This document shows, in pieces, positions 34,812-43,159 of a stretch of 52,883 nt of DNA. Numbering within the stretch: position 1 is the stretch's first letter; every line of letters starts with the position of its first letter. The position numbers and the translations under genes are program-made. The stretch covers positions 1 to 52,883 of the forward strand of contig JANMRU010000390.1 of NCBI GenBank assembly GCA_031388585.1, in the 5' to 3' direction. Source of the DNA: PCC-6802 sp031388585. Its GTDB lineage: Bacteria; Cyanobacteriota; Cyanobacteriia; Pseudanabaenales; Pseudanabaenaceae. Under the pieces are notes generated by a model. The model ran no database searches. It was not told where the DNA came from and was given only the letters and a program-made list of their open reading frames with translations.

Positions 34812-35275
34812 TCAGGCCAATAGTCTTCGTTGAGAACTTGCTCAGGTGTAAATGAAGAGTTAACAGGAAAATTCACGATTGCCAGTCCTGTTTCCGCAGC
34901 AGTCAGTTTTCTTGCTGTGATATAACATTCAGGAAATATTTCTAAATAATAACGTTTTAAACTGGGACTGGCTTTAAAAGACTTATGCAAGCGATTTCGA
35001 TGTTCGAGGATGCTGTATCTCCAGCTATTAGAGCGCATCTGCGGCTGATGTTTATACTTGAGTATATGCATCAGAATAATTTCCAAATTGCTCTCTAATG
35101 CTTGTTTCTGACTCTTTCCCATATCCTCAATTTCATCAATCAGGTTCGGTATGTCAAGTGATGCGAAATTACCTTCTTGCAAAAGTTGAACTACTTGCTC
35201 TAACCACAGCAAATAATCTTCTTCATAAAGCTCGGCATGGGAAGTATCTGATTTGGAGATCGATCTGGCAGTCAT
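34808..35275 (-). CDS. DUF29 family protein
   Basis: 155 aa from ATG 35275; a GTG at 35317 would add 14 residues. HAELYEEDYLLWLEQVVQLL, IPNLIDEIEDMGKSQKQALES and LMHILKYKHQPQMRSNSWR are the defining blocks of DUF29, a helical family multiplied in cyanobacteria, without known activity. The C-terminal FPECYITARKLTA also fits. No partner gene is evident; it converges with rimO. Confidence 0.9.
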   Translation of the reverse strand: MTARSISKSDTSHAELYEEDYLLWLEQVVQLLQEGNFASLDIPNLIDEIEDMGKSQKQALESNLEIILMHILKYKHQPQMRSNSWRYSILEHRNRLHKSFKASPSLKRYYLEIFPECYITARKLTAAETGLAIVNFPVNSSFTPEQVLNEDYWPD

Positions 35276-35421
35276 GATAGGCACACGCTGAGAGTTGATT
35301 TGCTTACATTTTGCCACATTTGTAAAATTACCAGAATTATTGATTTGCTAGCATAGACAAAGCACTGGGATCCCGACGATGCTATTTTGGGATTAGCTAG
35401 TTTGTGAAATAGGATGTAACT

Positions 35422-36537
35422 TTGAGCAAAAATTTTTTGGTAAATTGGCTATCTCGCATATTTTCGAGCGCGATCGCTTTTGTCGTATCAGTGGCACTGT
35501 TGGCCAATACGCAACCCTCTGAAGCAGCATTGATTGCGGCTTTACCTTCTACAACTGCAATTAAAGATGCCAGGATTTTGCTGCGGCAAGCCTTGCCAAT
35601 TGATAACGCCCTAATACGTGACATCCAACTAACCCTAGAAAAATTCCCGCGTCAGGCAAACCTAAAGCGCTGGGGTAACATGTCTAGCGATGTGGATAAG
35701 ATCGTGCAGACACTCACACAGCAAAGTGACAAGCTCTTAAGCAGTGTTGTGCCTGCTCAGAAAGAAACAGCGATCGCTACACTCTCTGATCTAAGCAAAA
35801 CTCTCGTGCCCTTACAAGAAGCGATCGCCGCCAAGGATCGCAACAGTATCAAACCACTCAGCGAGAAATCTTTAGATTATGTTGGCTTGCTAGAGAGCCA
35901 GATGGTACAGAGTTTCCCCTTCCAGGTGCCAGATGCCTATGCCAACCTGCCACAACTCAAAGGCAGAGCGATCGTGGAAATGGAGACCGAAAAGGGCTCT
36001 GTTACGATGCTGCTTGATGGCTTTAGTGCCCCCGTCAATGCTGGACAATTTGTCGATCTTGTTCAGCAAGGCTTCTACAATGGATTAGTGTTCAACCGCG
36101 CTGACGATAATTATTTTCTGCAAGCGGGCGATCCAGTGGGCGATGCTGATGGTTATGTCGATCGCAAAACCGGTAAAGTCCGCACCGTACCGATAGAAGT
36201 TCGCGTACCCAGCAAAAAAGAACCAGTGTACGGTAAACCTTTAGCTGAGGCAGGATTCGATCGCGTTACGCCCGTGCTCCCCTTTTCCGCCTACGGCACA
36301 GTGGCGATGGCACATCCAGCCAATGACCCTAATGGCGGTTCTTCGCAATTTTTCATCTACCTATTTGAATCTGACCTTACACCAGCAGGCTTAAACCTGA
36401 TCGACGGTAACTATACGGTATTTGGTTATGTTACCGAAGGGGAAGAAACATTGCGCAAACTCAAATTGGGAGACAAGATTACCTCTGCGCGGGTAATTGC
36501 AGGTCTTGGAAATCTGGTACCACCTTCTCGAACTTAA
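35422..36537 (+). CDS. Lumenal/periplasmic cyclophilin, CYP38/TLP40-like peptidyl-prolyl isomerase
   Basis: 371 aa from TTG 35422, with AGGA 7 nt upstream. Signal sequence IAFVVSVALLANT then SEAA. The N-terminal helical domain (about 40-165, LIRDIQLTLEKFPRQANLKRW) is that of thylakoid-lumen CYP38/TLP40. The C-terminal cyclophilin domain has MLDGFSAPVNAGQFV-like VTMLLDGFSAPVNAGQFVDL, FNRADDNYFLQAGD, and GSSQFFIYLFESDLT. In plants CYP38 assists photosystem II assembly, and the cyanobacterial form is lumenal or periplasmic. Several catalytic Arg and Trp positions of active cyclophilins appear altered, as in the plant protein. Confidence 0.88.
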   Translation: MSKNFLVNWLSRIFSSAIAFVVSVALLANTQPSEAALIAALPSTTAIKDARILLRQALPIDNALIRDIQLTLEKFPRQANLKRWGNMSSDVDKIVQTLTQQSDKLLSSVVPAQKETAIATLSDLSKTLVPLQEAIAAKDRNSIKPLSEKSLDYVGLLESQMVQSFPFQVPDAYANLPQLKGRAIVEMETEKGSVTMLLDGFSAPVNAGQFVDLVQQGFYNGLVFNRADDNYFLQAGDPVGDADGYVDRKTGKVRTVPIEVRVPSKKEPVYGKPLAEAGFDRVTPVLPFSAYGTVAMAHPANDPNGGSSQFFIYLFESDLTPAGLNLIDGNYTVFGYVTEGEETLRKLKLGDKITSARVIAGLGNLVPPSRT

Positions 36538-36558
36538 ATTTAGCTAGCCAAACACAAC

Positions 36559-37506
36559 ATGGGCGATCCCGTAACTATTCTTTTACCCACACCCAGCTGC
36601 GCTATGCGGCTGGCGGGTAGCCAGGAAGAGAATCTCAAGCTAATTGCCCAGCAGACAGGGACAAAACTGGTGTTGCGGGGGCAAGAGCTGATGATTAGCG
36701 GCACCGGAGCACAGGTTGATATCTGTCAGAAGCTAGTCTATGGCCTACAACAACTATGGTCACAGGATCGACCTATATCTGCTGTTGATATTTTGGTGGC
36801 GAAACAGGCGATCGATACCGATCGAGAAGAGGAGTGGAGCGATCGCCCCACAATTGCCCGTACCCGTCGCGGCGAGAATATCCAACCGCGCACATTTCGG
36901 CAAAAGCAATACGTGCAGATGATTGCCCACCACGATCTGACGTTTGGCATCGGACCAGCTGGTACGGGTAAAACCTACTTAGCCGTAGTGGCAGCCGTCA
37001 AAGCGCTTCAGAACAGCGAAGTAGAACGCCTGATTTTGACGCGACCAGCCGTAGAAGCAGGCGAGAAATTAGGCTTCTTGCCAGGCGATCTCCAACAGAA
37101 GATCGATCCCTATTTGCGTCCCCTCTACGACGCACTCTATGAGCTGATGGATGCCGAGAAAATTCCTCAACTAATGGAGCGCGGGATAATTGAGGTCGCC
37201 CCTCTTGCATACATGCGCGGTCGCACTCTAAATAATGCATTTATCATTGTTGATGAAGCCCAAAATACAACTTCTGCGCAGATGAAGATGGTATTAACAC
37301 GCTTAGGCTTCAAGTCGCACATGGTGGTGACAGGAGATATCACCCAAATCGATCTACATCCATCACAAAAGTCGGGCTTAGTGATGGCTAAGGAACTTCT
37401 ACAGAATGTGGAAGGCATCGCTTTTGCGATGTTTGATAAATCTGATGTGGTGCGTCATCCTCTGGTACAGAGGATTGTGGCAGCTTATGAAAAAGCCGAC
37501 GAGTAA
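36559..37506 (+). CDS. PhoH family ATPase
   Basis: 315 aa. A KH-like N-terminal domain (about 15-70) is followed by the PhoH ATPase: TFRQKQYVQMIAHHDLTFGIGPAGTGKTYLAV (Walker A), LTRPAVEAGEKLGFLPGDLQQKIDPY, IIVDEAQNTTSAQMKMVLTRLG (Walker B) and VVTGDITQIDLHPSQKSGL. Related PhoH proteins act in RNA metabolism and ribosome maturation. Start ATG at 36559, 21 bp after the cyclophilin gene, so probably cotranscribed. A MazF-like gene follows closely. Confidence 0.95.
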   Translation: MGDPVTILLPTPSCAMRLAGSQEENLKLIAQQTGTKLVLRGQELMISGTGAQVDICQKLVYGLQQLWSQDRPISAVDILVAKQAIDTDREEEWSDRPTIARTRRGENIQPRTFRQKQYVQMIAHHDLTFGIGPAGTGKTYLAVVAAVKALQNSEVERLILTRPAVEAGEKLGFLPGDLQQKIDPYLRPLYDALYELMDAEKIPQLMERGIIEVAPLAYMRGRTLNNAFIIVDEAQNTTSAQMKMVLTRLGFKSHMVVTGDITQIDLHPSQKSGLVMAKELLQNVEGIAFAMFDKSDVVRHPLVQRIVAAYEKADE

Positions 37507-37541
37507 GTGGAATAGTGCAGAAAGGGATATCAATCAAGACT

Positions 37542-37901
37542 ATGACGCAGCCAAATTCAAGCTATAAACGCGGCGATGTTGTATTAGTGTTATTCCCAAG
37601 CTCTGACTTGCGATCGGCAAAGTTACATCCGGCACTCATTGTCCAAACTAACAACTTGGAAGCTGGGTTATCACAAACAATTGTGGCAATGATTACAAGC
37701 AGAATGTTTCGCGCATCTCATCCCAGTCGTGTAGTTGTTCTGCGTTCGACAACAGAAGGTAGAAATTCTGGTTTGTCAAACGATTCTGTGATTATGACCG
37801 ATAACCTTGCCACAGTAGCGGGCACACAGATAAACCGCGCGATCGGTACTTTACCGATGAGTCTGGTGGACAGAGCATTGCGCCATACACTCTCTCTTTA
37901 G
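37542..37901 (+). CDS. PemK/MazF-like toxin-fold protein
   Basis: 119 aa from ATG 37542; a GTG at 37515 would add 9 residues. KRGDVVLVLFPSSDLRSAKLHPALIVQTN is the MazF opening strand set, with Pro-Ala-Leu-Ile after the loop; LSNDSVIMTDNLATVAGTQINRAIGTL is the second conserved block (D-x-x-x-T). Such proteins are SH3-like mRNA interferases. No antitoxin gene is visible on either side: upstream is phoH (35-bp gap) and downstream a convergent sigma factor. It may be an orphan, inactive toxin or work with a distant antitoxin. Confidence 0.82.
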   Translation: MTQPNSSYKRGDVVLVLFPSSDLRSAKLHPALIVQTNNLEAGLSQTIVAMITSRMFRASHPSRVVVLRSTTEGRNSGLSNDSVIMTDNLATVAGTQINRAIGTLPMSLVDRALRHTLSL

Positions 37902-37920
37902 TGGCAAACGGCGCAAAGTA

Positions 37921-39174
37921 TCAAAACTGTGCCGTATTCAGTTCACCAAGACGTTTTTCAAGAAACCGCCGTTCAGGTTCCTGCTTTGCGATCGCAAGTG
38001 CCCGTAAGTAAGATTCTTTAGCATCGGCTATTTTTCCCAATCGCCGACACATCTCAGCCTTTGCCGCATGTGCCAGATGGTAGTCTACCAAATTGCCCTT
38101 TGCTAAGATCTCCTCGATCGCTTGCAGTCCCACCAAATAGCCATCGCACATCGCTACAGCCACCGCTCGATTTAATTCGACAACGGGCGATCGCTCTACC
38201 CTAAGAAGTAAGTCATACAAGCTAACAATTTGCGCCCAGTCAGTTGCCGCCGCGATCGCAGCTTCGGAATGCACGGCCGCGATCGCGGCCTGAAGCGCAT
38301 ACGAACCAATCTCTTGTGAAGATAGCGATCGCAGTACAAGCGCCCTGCCTTCAAAGATTTGAGAGCGGTTCCAGAGCGAACGATCTTGATCTTCAAGCAG
38401 GATTAGATCGCCTGTGGAGGTCGTGCGTGCAGTGCGCCGCGATTCTTGCAACAACATCAACGCTAGAAGTCCTATCACTTCGGGATCGGGCAATAATTCG
38501 AATACCAGCCGCCCTAAACGAATCGCTTCGTTAGCAAGATCGGCTCGTGTCAGCGATGTACCAGATGAAGCTGCGTACCCTTCGTTAAACACTAAATAAA
38601 TTACTTGCAGCACGGTGTCTAAGCGATCGCTAAGATCGGCGATCGCTGGCACTTGATATGGAATACGCGCATCGCGGATCTTTGCCTTGGCCCGCACAAT
38701 CCGCTGAGCCAGAGTGGGAGGAGCAATCAAGAAGGCACTGGCAATTTCCTCGGTCGTGAGTCCGCAGACTTCCCGCAGCGTCAAAGCCACCTGCGCTTCC
38801 GGTGAGAGGGCTGGATGGCAACAGGTGAAGATCAATCGCAGGCGATCGTCTTGCACATCTTCGTCATCCTTGACTGTGATTTCACTCGTGTCGATTTGTT
38901 GAGCGAGATCCGTCAAAGATTTATCGAAGCGGGCGCGCCGGCGAATGGTGTCAATCGCGCGGAAGCGCCCCACCGAAACGAGCCACGCTCGCGGGTTGGT
39001 GGGCATACCGTCACGCGGCCATTGCTCTACAGCTACCGAGAAGGCTTCGTGCATAGCTTCTTCAGCAAGGTCAAAATCGCCCAGCAGCCTGATCAGGGTA
39101 GCAAAAACGCGACGTGATTCAGTGCGGTAGAGATTATCTACCAGTTCACTTACTTGTTTGGTTGTACTCTGCAT
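37921..39174 (-). CDS. ECF-type RNA polymerase sigma factor, ECF42-like with C-terminal extension
   Basis: 417 aa from ATG 39174 (a TTG at 39189 is possible). Region 2: RVFATLIRLLGDFDLAEEAMHEAFSVA and NPRAWLVSVGRFRAIDTIRR. Region 4: LTLREVCGLTTEEIASAFLI with PPTLAQRIVRAKAKIRDA. A long C-terminal part follows (EGYAASSGTSLTRADLANEAIRLGRLVFELLPDP..., then TPR-like helices to LEKRLGELN) of the DUF6596 type that marks this group. ECF42 factors lack a classical anti-sigma and control YCII/DGPF genes. No ECF42-type promoter precedes this gene, so strict self-activation is not evident. A broken copy is at 11445-11845. Confidence 0.9.
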   Translation of the reverse strand: MQSTTKQVSELVDNLYRTESRRVFATLIRLLGDFDLAEEAMHEAFSVAVEQWPRDGMPTNPRAWLVSVGRFRAIDTIRRRARFDKSLTDLAQQIDTSEITVKDDEDVQDDRLRLIFTCCHPALSPEAQVALTLREVCGLTTEEIASAFLIAPPTLAQRIVRAKAKIRDARIPYQVPAIADLSDRLDTVLQVIYLVFNEGYAASSGTSLTRADLANEAIRLGRLVFELLPDPEVIGLLALMLLQESRRTARTTSTGDLILLEDQDRSLWNRSQIFEGRALVLRSLSSQEIGSYALQAAIAAVHSEAAIAAATDWAQIVSLYDLLLRVERSPVVELNRAVAVAMCDGYLVGLQAIEEILAKGNLVDYHLAHAAKAEMCRRLGKIADAKESYLRALAIAKQEPERRFLEKRLGELNTAQF

Positions 39175-39272
39175 AAATCGGATTCTCAACTTCTGACAGA
39201 TTGGGTTTCCATATTCGAGATTTTAAGATCTGTTTTGATTTTTGTACTAATATCGAAACAAAGCTTTACATA
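39175..39272 (-). promoter_or_regulatory. Leader/promoter region shared by intact and broken sigma genes
   Basis: About 98 bp directly upstream of the sigma start are clearly similar to 11846-11944 upstream of the truncated copy; TATGTAAAGCTTTGTTTCGATATT (read in 20-base blocks: TATGTAAAGCTTTGTTTCGA) is identical on the minus strand. Similarity ends just beyond it. I see no ECF42-type boxes inside. It probably holds the sigma gene's own promoter. Confidence 0.5.
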
Positions 39273-39370
39273 ATTGTATGGCTCAATCATCAAGCGTGAT
39301 GCGTACGGGAATTCGTTATATTGGGTAATCAGTGATTCGCTTTTGTAGTTAAGTTCCTATTGCCTTGCTT

Positions 39371-40687
39371 ATGTTGAGTTTAGTCGGCTCGCTCTTGCTA
39401 ACAGCCTCAGTGCAATACTTTGATGAGAGCACAACAGCAAATTTACCAGTATCGTTATTTGCGGCGACATCTACTTCTACTTTGGCTTTGCCACCCGCCA
39501 CTCAAGAGTGGAAGCCCGAACCAACCGCAGCAGAGGCGGTCAAATCCTTACTACTTAATCTCAAAAAATCTGGTTATTCAGAGTCCGATCAAGGGGTGTG
39601 GATTCAATCTAATAGCGGCGTATTACTTGCGGCACATCAACCTACTAGAGCACTACCCGCTGCCTCTTTAACCAAGTTGGCAACCACTTTGGCGGCGCTC
39701 TCCACATGGGAGCCTGATTTTCGGGTGGTAACGATCGCCTCAACTAATGGTCAGCTCGTCGGCAATACATTACAAGGCGATTTGGTAATTCAAGGCAGTG
39801 GCGATCCTCTGTTTGTCTGGGAGGAAGCAATCGCACTGGGTAATGCCCTTAACCGCCTGGGTATTCAGCGGGTACAGGGCAATCTGATTGTGACAGGTTC
39901 ATTTGCCATGAACTTTGAAAGCGATCCTAAACTTGCAACAAATTTACTAAAACGAGCATTTGACTCGGCCAACTGGGACAGCGAGATTTTAGAACCCTAT
40001 GCAAAACTACCAAAAGGTACACATAAACCTCGGATTGTAGTTACAGGTGCAACCCGTTATGAGTTAGTTAGGGCAGATAATACAGCTAACACGGAGTTAG
40101 TGCGCCATTCTTCACTGCCACTTTGGCAAATGCTCAAACGCATGAACGTAGATAGCAACAACGTAATTGCCGAGATGCTAGCCTCAGCGATCGGTGGGCA
40201 TACAGTTGTAGTCGAAAAAGCAGCCAGTGCTGCTGGCGTATCCCCAGATGAAATCCGCCTAATCAATGGCTCTGGCTTGGGGCAACAAAATCAAATTTCC
40301 CCCCATGCGACAGTCGCGATCTTAATCGCGCTACAAAATCGTGCCCGATCGCTGAATTTAACTTTGGCAGATTTGCTACCAGTCAGCGATTGTAAATGCG
40401 GCACGATCGAAAACCGAGACATGCCACTAGGAACGCTGGTCAAAACTGGGACGCTCTCGGATGTTAGCGCCCTGGCAGGTATGATTCCTACTCGCGATCG
40501 CGGGCCAATTTGGTTTGCCATGATCAATCGCGGCGAGGGTAATATCGAGACTTTTCATAGCTCGCAAGATCGATTATTGCGATCGCTCAATCAAAAATGG
40601 GGGAACCCCACAGCGCTGCTTAGGAATAGCTTTACCAGTACTCCCTGGCGAGATCCAAATCGCGATCGCTTAATGCTACGCCGCTAA
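39371..40687 (+). CDS. dacB: D-alanyl-D-alanine carboxypeptidase/endopeptidase (PBP4, DacB family)
   Basis: 438 aa from ATG 39371 (TTG at 39365 also possible; a stop just upstream limits choices). Signal anchor MLSLVGSLLLTASVQYF at the N-terminus. Penicillin-binding active site: ASLTK (SxxK), DSNNVIAE (SxN) and VKTGTLSD (KTG). A linker region of 50-60 residues precedes the domain. The enzyme trims peptidoglycan stem peptides in the periplasm. Its end overlaps the convergent histone-deacetylase-like gene by 12 bp. Confidence 0.92.
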   Translation: MLSLVGSLLLTASVQYFDESTTANLPVSLFAATSTSTLALPPATQEWKPEPTAAEAVKSLLLNLKKSGYSESDQGVWIQSNSGVLLAAHQPTRALPAASLTKLATTLAALSTWEPDFRVVTIASTNGQLVGNTLQGDLVIQGSGDPLFVWEEAIALGNALNRLGIQRVQGNLIVTGSFAMNFESDPKLATNLLKRAFDSANWDSEILEPYAKLPKGTHKPRIVVTGATRYELVRADNTANTELVRHSSLPLWQMLKRMNVDSNNVIAEMLASAIGGHTVVVEKAASAAGVSPDEIRLINGSGLGQQNQISPHATVAILIALQNRARSLNLTLADLLPVSDCKCGTIENRDMPLGTLVKTGTLSDVSALAGMIPTRDRGPIWFAMINRGEGNIETFHSSQDRLLRSLNQKWGNPTALLRNSFTSTPWRDPNRDRLMLRR

Positions 40688-41629
40688 ACACTTCTCAACT
40701 ACTGCCAGCACTGACTCAGACAAACTATCAAAGTCATATCCACCCTCTAAGCCAAATACAATTTTGCGAGTATGGCTCAAACACATCTCTGTCAGCGTGC
40801 CATAATCCTCAGGCAGTAAACACATACTGGCTAAAGGGTCATCTCGATTCGCATCAAAGCCCGCACTCACAATTAGCAGATCGCTTTGAAATTTGGCTAA
40901 AAATGGGAGGATTTTCTGCTCGAAGACGGCTCGATATTCAACGATGCTGGAATTGGCTAGCAGTGGCAAATTCAGTATATTTCCCTGCCCGCCTGTTTCC
41001 TGCGACCAACCAGTACCAGGATAAAAAGGTGACTGATGTGTCGAGATATAGGCAATGCGCTCATTTTCCCAGACTGCTTCCTGCGTACCATTGCCGTGAT
41101 GCACATCCCAATCGAGGATCGCAACGCGATCTATCCCAGGTTGGTCTAGGGCATACAGAGCCGCGATCGCCGCATTAGAGAAAATACAGAACCCCATTCC
41201 CCTGCGGGCAAGCGCATGATGCCCTGGCGGACGTGCCGCCACAAATACTGGTTGTCCTGAGTCGATCGCGCGATCAACCCCATCTAGCCATGCACTCACG
41301 GCCAGTAGCGCCACATCATAGGTCATTGGCGATACAGGAGTATCCGCATCAATGCTGCCCCCACCTGATTCTGATATATTTTTGACTCGCGCCACATACT
41401 CAGGTGCATGAAATCGCTGCACTTCCTGCTCGATATTCCGTTGCGATACAGGAGTCGGCTCACACCACTCCAGCCGATCTTGCCAACTAGAATGCCTTAA
41501 TGCTTCCACAATAGCCGTGAGCCTGCCTGGTTGTTCGGGATGAAAACTACCAGTCTTGTGCTCTAAAAAGGTATCTGAATAGATAAAGGGGAGCTTTTCA
41601 GGATGCATAGGCTTATTTCCACGATACAT
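40676..41629 (-). CDS. Histone deacetylase-like amidohydrolase
   Basis: 317 aa. Zn-binding and catalytic blocks: ARPPGHHALARRGMGFC (His pair), ILDWDVHHGNGT (Asp and His ligands), SAGFDANRDDP (third Asp ligand) and GLEGGYDFDSL. These match the class II-like bacterial deacetylases acting on acetyl-lysine, acetylpolyamines or acetoin-related acyl groups. In cyanobacteria the substrate is not established. Start ATG at 41629. Overlap of 12 bp with dacB is tail-to-tail. Confidence 0.92.
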   Translation of the reverse strand: MYRGNKPMHPEKLPFIYSDTFLEHKTGSFHPEQPGRLTAIVEALRHSSWQDRLEWCEPTPVSQRNIEQEVQRFHAPEYVARVKNISESGGGSIDADTPVSPMTYDVALLAVSAWLDGVDRAIDSGQPVFVAARPPGHHALARRGMGFCIFSNAAIAALYALDQPGIDRVAILDWDVHHGNGTQEAVWENERIAYISTHQSPFYPGTGWSQETGGQGNILNLPLLANSSIVEYRAVFEQKILPFLAKFQSDLLIVSAGFDANRDDPLASMCLLPEDYGTLTEMCLSHTRKIVFGLEGGYDFDSLSESVLAVVEKCLAA

Positions 41630-41736
41630 ATATCAAAAATTATGCGCTGTTTTGTCAGTAGGGCTATAATCCAAGGATGCTTAGTTCTGCCCGCAATCGC
41701 CAAAATTCCCGATTACTCCCCACAATGTAAGATTCA

Positions 41737-42357
41737 GTGAACAATCCACCTAATTTAGATAATGCGACTGCCTTCTCCATGCTCTCTGTTCCTAAACCAC
41801 TTGTACCGATGGTCGAGGAACTGAGTAGTTTATATGGCAAGGGGCAACGCGATCGCGTTATTGCAGGCTTATGTAGTCTAGTAGCCTATTTAAAACGTGG
41901 AATTACCTCTACAGATGATGGCCAAGATGAAGAGTTGCTAAGTGATTCTTACGTGACTTTTCTAAAAAGCTGGCAGGAGATTCTAGATGTACAAGTCTAT
42001 GTTGATACAGACATCTATGGCACTCTTGATATTGCGGCGGTTGATGGAGCATTAGCCTGTAACTTAGAGACTCAGATGGTCGGAACAACTGAGATTCAGC
42101 CAGATCGAGGCCATAAAGACTGGCCAGAAATACCAGGAGAATCAACTAGCTTGCCCAGCGATCTCTTCACACGCTCCTGGACTACTACAGAACTAACGAA
42201 GGCACTTGGCTTCACAGCAAATACTTTACGGAAAGCGAAAAAACAAAATAGCCTACCTGTAAAAGTTGGCGATCTTTTAATCGACTGCGTCGATCCAGAC
42301 CACAAAAAGATCCTTTGGCGAGTTAGCCTCGACGCAGCCGCCCAAGAAACTAGCTAA
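41737..42357 (+). CDS. Hypothetical protein with possible C-terminal helix-turn-helix
   Basis: 206 aa, GTG start at 41737. I do not recognise a family. An N-terminal helical segment (KPLVPMVEELSSLYGKGQRDRVIAGLCSLVAYLKRG) precedes an acidic, less ordered middle. The C-terminal SWTTTELTKALGFTANTLRKAKKQNSLPV resembles a MerR/excisionase-type winged helix-turn-helix, with DLLIDCVDPDHKKILWRV after it. A DNA-binding role is possible but weakly supported. It stands alone in its orientation, next to a divergent or convergent DUF1830 gene. Confidence 0.6.
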   Translation: MNNPPNLDNATAFSMLSVPKPLVPMVEELSSLYGKGQRDRVIAGLCSLVAYLKRGITSTDDGQDEELLSDSYVTFLKSWQEILDVQVYVDTDIYGTLDIAAVDGALACNLETQMVGTTEIQPDRGHKDWPEIPGESTSLPSDLFTRSWTTTELTKALGFTANTLRKAKKQNSLPVKVGDLLIDCVDPDHKKILWRVSLDAAAQETS

Positions 42358-42363
42358 TTGAAA

Positions 42364-42639
42364 CTACGAAATATCGCGATCGCTAACACCAACCTCAAGG
42401 CGATCGCATGAAATTCGATCCTCTAGTAATAGATGTGCTGACAAACTGGAGTAAACCTCCAGAGTTGTATCTCTAGTTGCCCAAAACACAAAATGTTGCT
42501 GGGGGAATACGGAGCGCTCAATGTAGCAATTTTTATCGCTAGCAGCGCGGACTATTTTCACGCTTCTCTCAACGTTGTGGTACTTGCAGAGACAACGTTC
42601 CGATGCTTTAGCAATTTCGCTAACTTCAACAACAGGCAT
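42364..42639 (-). CDS. DUF1830 family protein
   Basis: 91 aa. CLCKYHNVERSVKIVRAASDKNCYIERSVFPQQHFVFWA and LEVYSSLSAHLLLEDRISCDRLEV match the cyanobacterial DUF1830 pattern (Cys-x-Tyr opening, ERVVFP-like block, ISCDRL-like end). The family is cyanobacterial, small and without assigned function. Start ATG at 42639. It diverges from the V4R cluster across a 500-bp AT-rich region. Two Cys near the start and one near the end are conserved-looking. Confidence 0.75.
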   Translation of the reverse strand: MPVVEVSEIAKASERCLCKYHNVERSVKIVRAASDKNCYIERSVFPQQHFVFWATRDTTLEVYSSLSAHLLLEDRISCDRLEVGVSDRDIS

Positions 42640-43159
42640 AATAATTTAAAAGTTTATGTATAAGGAGATATTTAGGGAATAACGCGTAAAAAAACGAGTT
42701 GTTATTGATGTTAAATAAGTCTAAGAACTATTAAAAAAATTATATAAACAATAACTTATCCTAATATCGTTAATAAAACTTAACCATTTAATGTTTTCTT
42801 TAGAATTGCGTAAAGCTCGGACAAGATTGGGTATATTATTTTAGATGCGCCAGCTAACCGATGCAAAAATATTTAAAGTATCAATTAGTTCGTGACAAAC
42901 GGGTTAAAGTAAATAGATTTTTTCTGATGATAATGGAGGGTATCGTCAACATTTAATGATTTCAACTATATAGACATAGACTGGTAATAATTGATCGTGC
43001 ATTTTCTGGGCGGCGACCCTTGAAACGACTATATCTATTTTAATATCTCGGGTTGCCAGATTAATAAGTGGATATATGAAAGAAATCTTGGCCACAAGGG
43101 TAAAAATAGAAGAGGTTGAAAAACTGATTTTTTAGGCCAGAAGATTGAGGATACACCGA
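42640..43159. other. 520-bp AT-rich region between DUF1830 gene and V4R cluster
   Basis: The longest gap in the window. It is markedly AT-rich and has no open frame with support. Two facing promoters are expected, one for each neighbouring gene. Runs such as TATATT near 42832 fit a -10 box but I could not pair one convincingly with a -35 box. No palindrome or direct repeat stands out. Confidence 0.55.

Noticed and set aside
39175..39364. ECF42-type promoter in front of the intact sigma gene
   Set aside because: No TGTCGA/CGAC pair with suitable spacing is present, so self-activation through this motif is not supported.
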